Made by a program: the position numbers and the translations under genes. From assembly GCF_023517795.1 (NCBI RefSeq), contig NZ_CP082928.1, positions 2,790,001 through 2,854,000 on the forward strand: a stretch of 64,000 nucleotides of DNA, given 5' to 3'. The DNA is from Pseudomonas fulva (GTDB lineage: Bacteria; Pseudomonadota; Gammaproteobacteria; Pseudomonadales; Pseudomonadaceae). Shown one piece after another: positions 10,871 through 19,958 of this stretch. The notes under the pieces were generated by a model that was not told the origin of the DNA, made no database searches, and saw only the letters and a program-made list of their open reading frames with translations. How positions within the stretch are numbered: position 1 is the stretch's first letter; each line of letters starts with the position of its first letter.

Positions 10871-11434
10871 TCAGCGTGGTGGATACTGGCTGAGCACCCG
10901 AGCGACGGTTTCGCGGATCTGCGCCTCGCGCTCGGCCGGATTGCCGGCGGCGTCGCGCACGATGCGCTCGTCGCTGCCACGCCAGACCAGCTTGCCATCG
11001 TCGCCGTCGAACAGGTCGACCTGCACGGTCGCCACCTTGTAGTCGAGGGTGCGGGTTTCGTTATAGGCCGGGCCGCCCCAGTAAGGGCCCCAGTAGCCGC
11101 CGAAACCACCGCCAAAACCGCTGCTGACCTGCTGCTGGCGATCATCGACGACCAGCCACACCTGAACCTTCAGGTCACCCTTGGCGCCACCAGCTGCCGG
11201 ACGCAGGCCGCGCTGGTCGAGCTGGTCCGCCACGGCACTGCGCAGGCGCTGTTCGGTGAGGTCGCTGCGGATGCGCGGGTCGTCGGGCTTGTACTGCACC
11301 GCCGGCTCCTGCCAGCTCCAGCTGCGGTAAGCGCCGAAATCGCGGCTGGCATCGAAATCGCGGTTGATCTGCTGGCTCTGGCAGGCGCCGAGCAACAGCA
11401 GCAGGGGAATCAGTAGCAGAGGCAGGCGGCGCAT
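10871..11434 (-). CDS. DUF4136 lipoprotein
   Basis: This 187-residue protein has a lipoprotein signal peptide (LLLLLGAC; lipidated Cys18). The mature part has the DUF4136 pattern: an N-terminal FGAYRSWSWQEP motif, a Gly/Tyr/Trp-rich loop (GFGGGFGGYWGPYWGG) and a C-terminal region with DLFDGDDGKLVWRG. It should be anchored in the outer membrane. It sits just downstream of a paralogue with the same architecture, so the pair arose by tandem duplication. The function of the family is unknown. Confidence 0.85.
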   Translation of the reverse strand: MRRLPLLLIPLLLLLGACQSQQINRDFDASRDFGAYRSWSWQEPAVQYKPDDPRIRSDLTEQRLRSAVADQLDQRGLRPAAGGAKGDLKVQVWLVVDDRQQQVSSGFGGGFGGYWGPYWGGPAYNETRTLDYKVATVQVDLFDGDDGKLVWRGSDERIVRDAAGNPAEREAQIRETVARVLSQYPPR

Positions 11435-11465
11435 AAGCGTTCTCCCAATTCATCGATAGGGTGGT

Positions 11466-12083
11466 TCATGCCGGCGGGTACTCGCCGAGAGCGTCACTGA
11501 CGGCCTTGCGCAGGGCATCGGCACGCTCGGCCTGGCTGCCGCTGCTGCGCATCTCGGCCTGGCCGCTCCACACCTGTTCGCCGCTGCGGCCGTCGAAGAA
11601 ATCGATGCGTACCACCACGACCTCCTCATCGTAGGTGCGGGTCAGCGGTACACGGGCACCCACGCCGACGCCGTTGCCGTAGTAACCGCGGTTGCCGAAG
11701 CTGCCATAACCGCCACCGTAGTACGGGTCGTAACTGTCGGCCACCTGGCGCACGCGGCGTTCCAGGCGGGTGTCGGTGCGCACCTTGAGGTCGGCGGCGG
11801 CATTACCCTGGACGGGGCGCAGGCCGCGCTGGTCGAGGGCGTTGTTGAGCGCGTCCTGCACCAGGTCGGCGCTGGCCCAGGCGCTGCCGGCCGGGCGCTG
11901 TTGCCAGGTCCAGCTGCGGTAGGCGCCATAGTCGCGGGGGGCGGCCGGGTAGGCGCTGCGGTCGAAATGGTTGGCGGCACCCGGCGGCGCTGGCGGCAAG
12001 GGCACGGAGTCGGAGGAGTACGGATTGTGGCTCTGGCAGGCGGCCAGGGCGGTGGTGAGCAGCAACAGGGCGATGCGTTTCAT
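11466..12083 (-). CDS. DUF4136 lipoprotein, paralogue
   Basis: The product has 205 residues from the ATG at 12083, which is preceded by AGGAG. A longer frame to 12290 is antisense to the methyltransferase region and is rejected. The lipobox is LAAC (Cys at about 18). The mature region repeats the DUF4136 signatures ([44 protein letters not shown]). It shares the GAYRSW and D-x-FDG-x-x-G-x-x-VW blocks with the neighbouring gene, 32 bp away, and is probably in one operon with it. Confidence 0.85.
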   Translation of the reverse strand: MKRIALLLLTTALAACQSHNPYSSDSVPLPPAPPGAANHFDRSAYPAAPRDYGAYRSWTWQQRPAGSAWASADLVQDALNNALDQRGLRPVQGNAAADLKVRTDTRLERRVRQVADSYDPYYGGGYGSFGNRGYYGNGVGVGARVPLTRTYDEEVVVVRIDFFDGRSGEQVWSGQAEMRSSGSQAERADALRKAVSDALGEYPPA

Positions 12084-12108
12084 GGCGTCTCTCCTGGCAA
12101 GGCAGGCG

Positions 12109-12858
12109 TCAGCGTGGCCGACAGATCCAGTGCAGGTAGCGTCCCAGGCCGGCGAAGGCCGGGTGGCGGCGGTGCGCCAGCTCCATTTCCAGCAGGTCGG
12201 CAAGCTGTGCCTTGGCCTGGAAGTCCCGTGGCATGTAGTCGTGGAAAACCCGTACGCCGCTCCTGTGTTCGACCTGCCAACTGGCGGCAAGTTGCGATTC
12301 GAGTTGCCGCGGGTCGAGGGGGCGCTGGGGCGTCAGGCTCTGCTTCTCACCGGCGAATTCGTCCTTGCGCAGCTTGCGCAGGTGGCCCTTGAGCAGGTTG
12401 CGGTAGATCAGCGCGTCCTTGTTGTAGAACGCCAGGGACAGCCAGCCATCGGTAGCGGTCAGCCCATGCAGGGCCGGGAGGATGGCGGCCGGCTCGGCCA
12501 GCCATTCGAGCACCGCGTGGCAGATGACCAGGTCGAAGGGCGCTTCGAAGTGCCCCGGCAGCTCCTGCCAGGGCGCCTGGATGAAGGTGGCCGCCACGCC
12601 GGCTTGGGCGAAGCGCTCGCGGGCGCCGGCGAGCATGGGTTCGGCGGGCTCGGCCAGGGTGACCTGGTGGCCGCGCTCGGCCAGCCACAGCGCCATATGG
12701 CCCAGGCCGGCGCCGACATCGAGCACCCGCAACGGGCGATCGGGCAGGGCTTCGGCGAGGTCGGCCTGCAGCACGGCCAGGCGGATCGCGCCCTTGGCGC
12801 CGCCATAGATCTTCTCGGCGAAGCGGGTCGCCAGTTCATCGAAGTGCCGGTCGCTCAT
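12109..12858 (-). CDS. cmoM: tRNA 5-carboxymethoxyuridine methyltransferase
   Basis: This is a 249-residue class I SAM-dependent methyltransferase. It has motif [21 protein letters not shown], then LAEPAEPML, and motif [15 protein letters not shown]. The pattern [26 protein letters not shown] at the start and [15 protein letters not shown] in the middle is typical of CmoM (formerly SmtA), which methyl-esterifies cmo5U34 in tRNA. The ATG at 12858 overlaps the stop of the MazG-like gene (TGATG), so the two are translationally coupled. A longer frame extending to 12933 lies inside that upstream gene. Confidence 0.85.
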   Translation of the reverse strand: MSDRHFDELATRFAEKIYGGAKGAIRLAVLQADLAEALPDRPLRVLDVGAGLGHMALWLAERGHQVTLAEPAEPMLAGARERFAQAGVAATFIQAPWQELPGHFEAPFDLVICHAVLEWLAEPAAILPALHGLTATDGWLSLAFYNKDALIYRNLLKGHLRKLRKDEFAGEKQSLTPQRPLDPRQLESQLAASWQVEHRSGVRVFHDYMPRDFQAKAQLADLLEMELAHRRHPAFAGLGRYLHWICRPR

Positions 12859-13160
12859 CAGGCGAACCGCCGTTCGCTGTCGGCCAGCTTGGCGCGCACC
12901 ACCTGGTCCATGTCCAGGCCCAGCTCGCTGCACAGGAGCAGCAGGTAGAGCACCACGTCACCGATTTCCTGGCCGGCATGTTCGAGCTGGTCTGCCGGCA
13001 GCTGGCGCGACTGGTCTTCGCTGAGCCACTGGAAGATTTCCACCAGCTCGGCCATTTCCACGCTGGCGGCCATGGCCAGGTTCTTTGGGGCGTGGAACTG
13101 GCGCCAGTCGTTGCGATCACGAATGGCGTGCAGGCGGGCGGTGAGTTCGGCGATGTTCAT
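12858..13160 (-). CDS. MazG-like nucleotide pyrophosphohydrolase
   Basis: This is a 100-residue all-alpha NTP pyrophosphohydrolase. The metal-binding acidic residues are in ASVEMAELVEIFQW and QEIGDVVLYLLLL, the E-x-x-E and E-x-x-D pattern of the MazG/dCTPase superfamily. The KNLAMAAS segment before it is also typical. The start at 13160 has AAGGGA upstream. It probably removes non-canonical nucleotides. It is the upstream partner of cmoM through a TGATG junction. Confidence 0.85.
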   Translation of the reverse strand: MNIAELTARLHAIRDRNDWRQFHAPKNLAMAASVEMAELVEIFQWLSEDQSRQLPADQLEHAGQEIGDVVLYLLLLCSELGLDMDQVVRAKLADSERRFA

Positions 13161-13369
13161 GGGGCGTCCCTTGGGCGGAGGCCGCACATTCTTTCATGGG
13201 TGACGAGCGCCGTCCAAAGGCTGGCGAGCTGGACGTCTGCAGGGCGGAAATTGCCGGGGGCCGGGCTCGCACGCGCGCTGAGGGCTGCAGTTGAGCCTCC
13301 GACTGCGCTGGCGATCCAGCCAATTTCCAACGTGGCAGGGGCGGCGCGCAGCAGCCTTCTACGCGCGCA

Positions 13370-14221
13370 CTAGATGACCTGCCAGTAGCCGGCCATATGC
13401 GGCACATCGTCCTTGCCGCGCAGGTCGAACTGGCCCTCCGCCGCCGGCAGGCTGGCACGCATGTGCAGCGTGCTCGGCAGCAATACCGGCTTCTGGAAGC
13501 GCGCCTCGACGCTGTAGCCCGAGGCCGGCAGGTGGGCCTGCAGCGCCGCCAGTGCGCGCGCCTTGTTCCACAGCCCATGGGCGATGGCGCGGGGGAAACC
13601 GAACGGCTTGGCGCTCAGGGGCGACAGGTGGATGGGGTTGTAGTCCCCGGACACCCGCGCATAACGGCGGCCGATGTTGGACGGTGCCTGCCAGCTGTCC
13701 AGCTCGTCCATCGGCAGGCTGGGCGATTCGCTGCGGCCGATGGCCGGGCCGTCGAGCTTGACGCCGCGGCAGAGCAGGCGGCTGTCCCCCTCCCAAAGCA
13801 GGCCGAGTTGATCCTCGAGACGGGTGATCACGCTGAACACCGCCCCCTTGTCATGGGGCGCCAGGTTGCTCGCCTCTATGCTCAGGGTGAAGGGCCCCAG
13901 GCCGGCCAGCTGGCGTACCACGCGGATGCGGTTTTCCAGGTGCACCAGGCCCAGCAGCGGGAAGGGAAAGTCAGGCTCGGTGAGCAGCTTCATCTGCAGG
14001 GTGAAGGCCAGCACGTGGGGGTAGGTGGCTGGGAGGCGGGCATCGTCGCGGAAGCCACACAGCTCGCGATAGCGTGCCAGGTGACTGGCATCGACGCTCA
14101 CCGGGCAGCGTAGCCCAGAGTGCGGCAGCACCTTGCCGGTGATTCCCCGCCGGGTCGCCGCGCGCAGGAGCAGGCCGGGCAGGGCCGGTGGGGTGTGCAA
14201 ATCGAGCCATTCGGTTGCCAT
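13370..14221 (-). CDS. MaoC-like dehydratase (hydratase)
   Basis: The product has 283 residues from the ATG at 14221, which has GGAG upstream. It is a double-hotdog-type protein. The C-terminal half has the MaoC hydratase core: YARVSGDYNPIHLS, with the catalytic Asp and His, followed by the FPRAIAHGLW helix. It likely acts as an (R)-specific enoyl-CoA/ACP hydratase. The gene sits near a FabG-like reductase and a thiolase, which together suggest a fatty acyl modification or beta-oxidation-like module. It is divergent from the small AraC-type gene. Confidence 0.82.
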   Translation of the reverse strand: MATEWLDLHTPPALPGLLLRAATRRGITGKVLPHSGLRCPVSVDASHLARYRELCGFRDDARLPATYPHVLAFTLQMKLLTEPDFPFPLLGLVHLENRIRVVRQLAGLGPFTLSIEASNLAPHDKGAVFSVITRLEDQLGLLWEGDSRLLCRGVKLDGPAIGRSESPSLPMDELDSWQAPSNIGRRYARVSGDYNPIHLSPLSAKPFGFPRAIAHGLWNKARALAALQAHLPASGYSVEARFQKPVLLPSTLHMRASLPAAEGQFDLRGKDDVPHMAGYWQVI

Positions 14222-14400
14222 CGTGCGCTCCGCTGCAAGGTGAGGGTGTGGGTACTCTCGTCGAGATCTAGGACATTGGCCAGCGGCCATTGGTGCCCGC
14301 TGCGCAAACGATTGCCCACTGGCCGAGCGCAGATGGCAAAAGCTGCCTACGCTTGGGTGGGTAAAATCGACCCGGCCATCACAGACGCAAGGAATGCAGC

Positions 14401-14832
14401 ATGCCCGACCTGGACAAGCACAGACCCGTCACGCCTGCGCCCGCGCTGATGCCGAGGTTCCTGTGCCTGCGCAATTCGATTCCCCCGAGCGCCGGGTATG
14501 TGCGTCCCGAACTGGTCGGTGAGGTGAACCGGCTGATCGATGAACTGCTGGTCGAGGGGGCGACCCTGGAACAGGTTGCCGCTCGCCTCGACATGCCGGC
14601 ACGGCGGCTGCGCGAGCGCTTGGCCCAGGCCGGCGTGCGCTTCAACGAGTTGCTCAGCGCTTGTCGCTGCAACCTGGCCAAACGCCTGCTGGTGGACACC
14701 GAAGAACGTATCGAACGGATCGCCGAACGCACCGGCTTCTCCGAGCCCAGTACCTTCTGCCGCGCGTTCAAGCGCTGGGTCGGCCAGACGCCGGTGGAGT
14801 TCCGCCGTCGCGGCCGCAGCGCTGCGTCGTGA
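14401..14832 (+). CDS. AraC-type HTH protein without sensor domain
   Basis: This 143-residue protein consists almost entirely of an AraC DNA-binding domain. A first helix-turn-helix (TLEQVAARLDMPARRLRERL) is followed by a second (RIERIAERTGFSEPSTFCRAFKRWVGQTPVEFRR). The roughly 150-residue ligand-binding domain of full-length AraC regulators is missing, and the first 40 residues are unlike any sensor I know. It is divergent from the MaoC gene and convergent with the FabG-like gene (its stop abuts that gene's stop). It may regulate this lipid cluster or may be a truncated regulator. Confidence 0.7.
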   Translation: MPDLDKHRPVTPAPALMPRFLCLRNSIPPSAGYVRPELVGEVNRLIDELLVEGATLEQVAARLDMPARRLRERLAQAGVRFNELLSACRCNLAKRLLVDTEERIERIAERTGFSEPSTFCRAFKRWVGQTPVEFRRRGRSAAS

Positions 14833-16188
14833 TCAGGCGCCCAGCAGGCTCTGCCCGCAGACCCGCAACACCTGACCGCTGACCGCTCCCGAGCCGGGTT
14901 GCGCGAACCAGGCTACCGCTTCGGCGACATCCCGGGGCAGGCCGCCTTGGTTCATCGAGTTCATGCGCCGGCCGGCCTCGCGAATGGTGAAGGGAATGGC
15001 GGCGGTCATGCCCGTTTCGATAAAGCCCGGCGCCACCGCGTTGATGCTGATGCCGCGTTGCGCCAGGGTCGGCGCCCAGCTCTGGGCAAGGCCGATCAGC
15101 CCGGCCTTGCTGGTTGCATAGTTGGTCTGCCCGACGTTGCCGGCGATGCCGCTGAGCGAGGCGATCAGTACCACGCGACCATTGTCGCGCAGGGTGCCGG
15201 CTTCCAGCAGCGCGGCGGTGAGTTGCTGCGGGGCACGCAGGTTGACCTCGATTACCGAGTCCCACAGGCCCTCGCTCATTTTCGCCAGGGTCTTGTCGCG
15301 GGTGATACCGGCGTTGTGGACGACGATATCCATGCCGCCGGGCAGCGCCTCGACCAGTTTGCGCGGAGCGTCTTCGGCGCAGATGTCCAGGGCCAGGCTG
15401 CGGCCGCCGAGGCGCGCCGCCAGGGCGTCGAGGGCGTCCTTGGCCGCTGGCACGTCCAGCAGCAGCACCTCGGCACCGTCACGGGCCAGGGTTTCGGCGA
15501 TGGCGGCGCCAATGCCGCGGCTGGCGCCGGTGACCAGCGCGGTCTTGCCGGCCAGCGGGCGCGTCCAGTCGCTGACCTGCTCGGCGCAGGGTTGCAGGCG
15601 CAGCACCTGGGCCGAGATGTAGGCGCTCTTGGGCGACAGCAGAAAGCGCAACGCGCCTTCGAGCTGGCGCTCCGCCCCCGGGTCGACGTGCAGCAGCTGC
15701 ACGGTGCCGCCGCGGCGGATCTCCTTGGCCAGCGAGCGGGTGAAGCCTTCCAGTGCGCGCTGCACGCTCGAGGCCTGCGGATCGTCGAGCGTCTGCGGCG
15801 CACGACCGAGCACCACCACATGGGGGCAGCGATCGAGGTTCTTCAGCGCTGGCTGGAAGAACTGGCGCAGGGCGTCGAGTTCCTCGAAGCGGCGCAGGCC
15901 GCTGGCATCGAAAACCAGGCCCTTGAGTCTTGGGCCGTGTTCGGCCGTCCAGCGCGGTAGGCCGAACTGCTCGTCACGGGGCGCGAACAGCTCATCGGTC
16001 AGGCGCTTGGCGAAGCCCGCCACCGCGGCGCCCAGGTCGCCCTCACCGCCGATCAGCAGGGCGCCTTCCAGTGGCCGATTGCGACCGGCTACCCAACGCT
16101 CCAGGGGCAGTGGCGCGGGCAGGCCGAGCGCACCGACCAGGCGACGGCCAGCCGGCGTATTGGCGAAGTTGAGGTAGCGGTCGGACAT
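14833..16188 (-). CDS. FabG-like 3-oxoacyl-ACP reductase, long form
   Basis: The product has 451 residues from the ATG at 16188, with GGAG upstream. The C-terminal half is a classical short-chain dehydrogenase: nucleotide motif TGASRGIGAAIA, NAG (HNAGITRDKTLAKM), catalytic Ser in LIASLSGIAGNVGQTNYATSKAG with the Tyr-x-x-x-Lys, and PGFIETGMTAAIP. The N-terminal 200 residues form a second, degenerate Rossmann-like region (LIGGEGDLGAAVAG) without a catalytic Tyr/Lys. Long FabG-type proteins of this kind (FabG4-like) use CoA or ACP substrates. It is divergent from the thiolase gene, with a 136-bp shared promoter region. Confidence 0.85.
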   Translation of the reverse strand: MSDRYLNFANTPAGRRLVGALGLPAPLPLERWVAGRNRPLEGALLIGGEGDLGAAVAGFAKRLTDELFAPRDEQFGLPRWTAEHGPRLKGLVFDASGLRRFEELDALRQFFQPALKNLDRCPHVVVLGRAPQTLDDPQASSVQRALEGFTRSLAKEIRRGGTVQLLHVDPGAERQLEGALRFLLSPKSAYISAQVLRLQPCAEQVSDWTRPLAGKTALVTGASRGIGAAIAETLARDGAEVLLLDVPAAKDALDALAARLGGRSLALDICAEDAPRKLVEALPGGMDIVVHNAGITRDKTLAKMSEGLWDSVIEVNLRAPQQLTAALLEAGTLRDNGRVVLIASLSGIAGNVGQTNYATSKAGLIGLAQSWAPTLAQRGISINAVAPGFIETGMTAAIPFTIREAGRRMNSMNQGGLPRDVAEAVAWFAQPGSGAVSGQVLRVCGQSLLGA

Positions 16189-16324
16189 GGAACAGACTCC
16201 AGGGCTGAAACTCAAAGTGGTTGACCACTGTACGCGATCACTCGTTTCATGCATCGACAGCAGCCCAATGACCGGCCCTCGAGTCGGTGAATTGCCGCAA
16301 AATATTACCTGCAAGGAGCCGTTC

Positions 16325-17602
16325 ATGAGCCTGCCGCGCCGGGTCGCCATCGTTGGTGGCAACCGCATTCCCTTCGCCCGCTCCAACAGCGCCTACGCCA
16401 CGGCCAGCAACCAGGCCATGCTCACCAGTGCGCTGGAAGGCCTGGTCGAGCGCTACAACCTGCATGGCGAGCGCCTCGGCGAGGTGGTGGCCGGCGCGGT
16501 GCTCAAGCACTCGCGGGACTTCAACCTGACCCGCGAATGCGTGCTCGGCTCGCGCCTGGCCCCGCAAACCCCGGCCTATGACCTGCAGCAGGCCTGCGGC
16601 ACCGGCCTGGAGGCGGCGTTGCTGGTCGCCAACAAGATTGCCCTGGGGCAGATCGAGTGCGGTATCGCCGGCGGCGTGGACACCACCTCGGATGCGCCGA
16701 TCGGCGTCAACGAGGGCTTGCGCAAGATCCTGTTACAAGCCAACCGGGCCAGGAGCACCGGCGACAAGCTCAAGACTCTGTTGCAGATCCGCCCCCGGCA
16801 TCTGGCACCCTCATTGCCACGCAATGGCGAGCCACGTACCGGCCTGTCCATGGGGCAGCATTGCGAACTGATGGCGCAACACTGGGCCATCCCCCGTGAC
16901 GAGCAGGATCAGCTGGCCGTGGCCAGCCATCGCCAGCTGGCTGCGGCCTATGCCGAGGGCTGGCAGGACGATCTGATGACGCCGTTCCTCGGCCTGACCC
17001 GTGACCAGAACCTGCGCCCCGATATCGACCTGGCCAAGCTGGCAACCCTCAAACCGGTGTTCGAGAAGGGCCTGCGCGGCACCCTGACCGCCGCCAATTC
17101 CACGCCCCTGACCGACGGTGCGTCGCTGGTGCTGCTCGCCAGCGAGGAATGGGCCAAGGCCCGTGGCCTGCCGATTCTCGCCTACTGGCGCGACGGTGAG
17201 GCGGCGGCGGTGGATTTCGTCAAAGGCCACGAAGGGCTGCTGATGGCACCGGTGTACGCCGTGCCGCGGCTACTGGCGCGCAACGGCCTGAGCCTGCAGG
17301 ATTTCGACTACTACGAGATCCACGAGGCCTTCGCCGCCCAGGTGCTGTGCACCCTCAAGGCCTGGGAAGACGCCGACTACTGCCGGGAACGACTGGGCCT
17401 GGAGCAGCCGCTGGGCAGCATCGACCGCGCCAGGCTCAACGTCAAAGGCAGCTCCCTGGCTGCCGGCCACCCGTTTGCCGCCACCGGCGGGCGGATCGTC
17501 GCCAACCTGGCCAAGCTGCTGGCGGTCGCCGGTGAGGGCCGCGGTCTGATTTCCATCTGCGCCGCGGGTGGGCAGGGCGTGACGGCGATTCTGGAGCGCT
17601 GA
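16325..17602 (+). CDS. Acetyl-CoA C-acyltransferase (thiolase)
   Basis: The product has 425 residues from the ATG at 16325, with AAGGAG six bases upstream. The thiolase triad is visible: nucleophilic Cys in LQQACGTGLEAA, His in YYEIHEAFAAQV, and the second Cys in ISICAAGGQG. NVKGSSLAAGHPFAATG marks the C-terminal active-site loop. It is of the FadI-like acetyltransferase type. With the divergent long FabG-like reductase and the nearby MaoC hydratase it forms an acyl-CoA chain-shortening or -lengthening set. Confidence 0.88.
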   Translation: MSLPRRVAIVGGNRIPFARSNSAYATASNQAMLTSALEGLVERYNLHGERLGEVVAGAVLKHSRDFNLTRECVLGSRLAPQTPAYDLQQACGTGLEAALLVANKIALGQIECGIAGGVDTTSDAPIGVNEGLRKILLQANRARSTGDKLKTLLQIRPRHLAPSLPRNGEPRTGLSMGQHCELMAQHWAIPRDEQDQLAVASHRQLAAAYAEGWQDDLMTPFLGLTRDQNLRPDIDLAKLATLKPVFEKGLRGTLTAANSTPLTDGASLVLLASEEWAKARGLPILAYWRDGEAAAVDFVKGHEGLLMAPVYAVPRLLARNGLSLQDFDYYEIHEAFAAQVLCTLKAWEDADYCRERLGLEQPLGSIDRARLNVKGSSLAAGHPFAATGGRIVANLAKLLAVAGEGRGLISICAAGGQGVTAILER

Positions 17603-17668
17603 GGCGAGCGAGCCGTAGTCCGCTTCCCGCGTAGCAGCCCCCTTGCAATCGCTTCGCTCGACGTCCCG

Positions 17669-18712
17669 TCAGGGGGCGTCCTTTTCGCGCCTTTCCGCTT
17701 CGGCCGCCAGCAACGCCGCCTTGCGCGCCACGCCCCAGCGGTAGCCACCCAGGCTGCCATCGGCCGCCGTCACCCGGTGGCAGGGCACCAGCAGGCCCAG
17801 GGGGTTGCTGGCACAGGCGCGGGCGATGGCCCGCGGGTGACTGTCCAGCGCGGTGGCGAGCTGCCCGTAGGTGCGCGTCTGGCCGACGGGAATGGCGCGC
17901 AGGGCCTGCCAGACGCGTTGCTGGAAAGCCGTGCCGCGCAGGTCCAGCGGCAGCCTGGCGGCGCGCGCGGGCTCGCCCAGTTGCTGCAGTACCTCGCTCA
18001 GCCACGCCTGCAGCTGCCCTTGATCGGCCTGCAGGCTGGCCGCCGGGAAGCGTTGGCGCAGCTCGGTTTCCAAGGCGTCGGCCGTATCGCCGAACAGCAG
18101 GGCGCACAGCCCGTTTTCACTGCTGGCCATGAGCAGATGGCCGAGCGGGCAGGGCACCACCGCCACGCGCAACGTCTCGCCCGGCGATCCCAGGCGCCGC
18201 CGCGCCAGGGCCACACCATCGCGTTGTGCATAGAGGCTGCGGGTATTGCTGTAGCCGTTGTCCAGCGCTGCGTCGAGTACCGACCTGGCGCCCGGCAGGC
18301 TGGCAGCCAGGCGCTCGCGTTGGCGGGCGCTGGTCCAGGCCTTGGGCGTCAGGCCGGTGCGCGCCTTGAAGGCCCGGGCTAGGTGCGAGGCGGACAGGCC
18401 GATGCGCGCCGCCAGCGCGTCGAGGGTTGGCGGTTTGTCGGCCTCGTCGAGCAGGCGGCAGGCGGCACTCACCAACGCGTCGAGTTGTTCGGCGGGGCTT
18501 GCGCCCTGGGGCGTGCAGCGCTTGCAGGGGCGGTACCCCGCCGCTTCGGCCTGCACCGGGCCGTCATGGAAACTGACGTTCTCGCGGCGTGGGCGGCGCG
18601 CCGGACAACTGGGCCGGCAATAGATACCGGTCGAGCGCACGGCGAAGACGAATTGCCCATCCTGGGCGGCATCGCGCTCGCACACGGCCTGCCAGCGACG
18701 TTCTTCGGACAT
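17669..18712 (-). CDS. ada: Ada-type bifunctional DNA repair protein / transcriptional regulator
   Basis: This 347-residue protein has an N-terminal Ada zinc domain with the methyl-phosphotriester-accepting cysteines in GIYCRPSCPARRP and YRPCKRCTP. An AraC-like HTH (ALAARIGLSASHLARAFKARTG) follows. The C-terminal O6-alkylguanine transferase has FQQRVWQALRAIPVGQTRTYG and the active-site VPCHRV. The sequence AGGAGATGAACATG places the Shine-Dalgarno six bases before the second ATG (18712) and directly against the first, so I use the second. It repairs alkylated DNA and should activate the alkylation response. Confidence 0.88.
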   Translation of the reverse strand: MSEERRWQAVCERDAAQDGQFVFAVRSTGIYCRPSCPARRPRRENVSFHDGPVQAEAAGYRPCKRCTPQGASPAEQLDALVSAACRLLDEADKPPTLDALAARIGLSASHLARAFKARTGLTPKAWTSARQRERLAASLPGARSVLDAALDNGYSNTRSLYAQRDGVALARRRLGSPGETLRVAVVPCPLGHLLMASSENGLCALLFGDTADALETELRQRFPAASLQADQGQLQAWLSEVLQQLGEPARAARLPLDLRGTAFQQRVWQALRAIPVGQTRTYGQLATALDSHPRAIARACASNPLGLLVPCHRVTAADGSLGGYRWGVARKAALLAAEAERREKDAP

Positions 18713-18885
18713 GTTCATCTCCTGTAACGATGTCCTGAATTGTCGGTATCCGGCTGCCTGCGCGCCAGTGCCAATCGCGCTTTCGAACTGCCTGGACTGG
18801 CCCATTCTTTTCATGGGCTGGGCGCTGCCTCTGGTTTGCCGTATAAAAGGGCCGCATAGCCCACCGAGGACCCCGATAAAAGCTG

Positions 18886-19773
18886 ATGAAGACGCCAAAA
18901 CGCATTGAGCCCCTGGTCGAGGACGGCCTGGTGGACGAGGTGATTCGCCCTTTGATGAGCGGCAAGGAAGCAGCGGTCTACGTGGTGCGTTGCGGTTCCG
19001 AGTTGCGTTGCGCCAAGGTTTACAAGGAGGCCAACAAGCGCGGGTTCCGCCAGGCCGCCGAGTATCAGGAGGGCCGCAAGGTGCGCAACAGCCGTGATGC
19101 GCGGGCCATGGCGAAGGGTTCCAAGTACGGGCGCAAGAACCAGGAGGAGAACTGGCAGAATGCCGAAGTCGCCGCGCTGTTTCGCCTGGCCAGTGCCGGC
19201 GTGCGGGTGCCCAAGCCCTATGACTTCCTGGACGGCGTGCTGCTGATGGAACTGGTCACCGATGGCGAAGGCGATGTGGCGCCGCGCCTCAACGACGTCG
19301 ACCTGCACCCCGAGGACGCCCGCGAGTTCCATGCCTTCATGATCGAGGAGATCGTGAAGATGCTGTGTGCCGGCCTGGTGCACGGCGACCTGTCGGAGTT
19401 CAACGTGCTGCTCGGCCCGGACGGCCCGGTGATCATCGACCTGCCCCAGGCGGTGGACGCCGCCGGCAACAACCACGCCTTCAAGATGCTCGAGCGTGAT
19501 GTCGGCAACATGGCGGCCTACTTCGGCCAGTTCGCTCCGGAACTCAGGTACAGCAAGTACGCCAAGGAAATGTGGGCGCTCTATGAAGAGGGCAAGCTGA
19601 CCCCGGATAGCGTGCTGACCGGCGAATTCAAGGACCCGGAAGACGAAGCCGACGTCGACGCGGTGATGCGCGAGATCAAGGCCGCCCTGGCCGAAGAGGC
19701 ACGCCGCCAGGCCGCGCTCAATGCCGACGAGGAGCCCAAGGACCGCGAGCCGCCTCCGCCCTGGGAGCGCTGA
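18886..19773 (+). CDS. RIO-type serine protein kinase
   Basis: This is a 295-residue RIO1-family kinase. It has a P-loop-like GKEAAVYVVRCG, ATP-binding lysine in CAKVYKEANKRGF, catalytic loop LVHGDLSEFNVLL with the Asp-Asn pair, and metal-binding Asp in VIIDLPQAVD. The acidic C-terminal tail is rich in Glu and Pro. Bacterial RIO kinases such as Pseudomonas PA4780 are stand-alone proteins of similar length. Its target is unknown. It is divergent from ada with about 170 bp between them. Confidence 0.87.
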   Translation: MKTPKRIEPLVEDGLVDEVIRPLMSGKEAAVYVVRCGSELRCAKVYKEANKRGFRQAAEYQEGRKVRNSRDARAMAKGSKYGRKNQEENWQNAEVAALFRLASAGVRVPKPYDFLDGVLLMELVTDGEGDVAPRLNDVDLHPEDAREFHAFMIEEIVKMLCAGLVHGDLSEFNVLLGPDGPVIIDLPQAVDAAGNNHAFKMLERDVGNMAAYFGQFAPELRYSKYAKEMWALYEEGKLTPDSVLTGEFKDPEDEADVDAVMREIKAALAEEARRQAALNADEEPKDREPPPPWER

Positions 19774-19799
19774 GCCGCGCACGGCGCCACCCGGTGAGA

Positions 19800-19862
19800 G
19801 CGGGCGTGGGCGCCCAGTTCACGCCCGCGATTTCGCGCGCATGACGCGCTCCCACAGTGGTA
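19800..19862. repeat. REP-like element
   Basis: Perfect 9-bp arms GCGGGCGTG (19800-19808) and CACGCCCGC (19820-19828) surround an 11-base loop. They are followed by GCGCATGACGCGCTCCCACAG, whose GCTCCCACAG end is the typical tail of Pseudomonas REP sequences. It lies between the convergent RIO kinase and chemoreceptor genes, where it could also stop transcription. Confidence 0.55.
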
Positions 19863-19958
19863 ATCCGGTCGCTCAGGTCATTTTGGGTTGCGTCGCTGCG
19901 GCCCGGCCGATCCCCTGGCGCGATGCTGTCGGCCTATCTATCTGGATCGCCGCTCCTG

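Noticed and set aside
18886..19782. Long minus-strand frame (18811-19782) opposite the RIO kinase
   Set aside because: The plus-strand frame carries all RIO kinase motifs. The opposite frame is its shadow.
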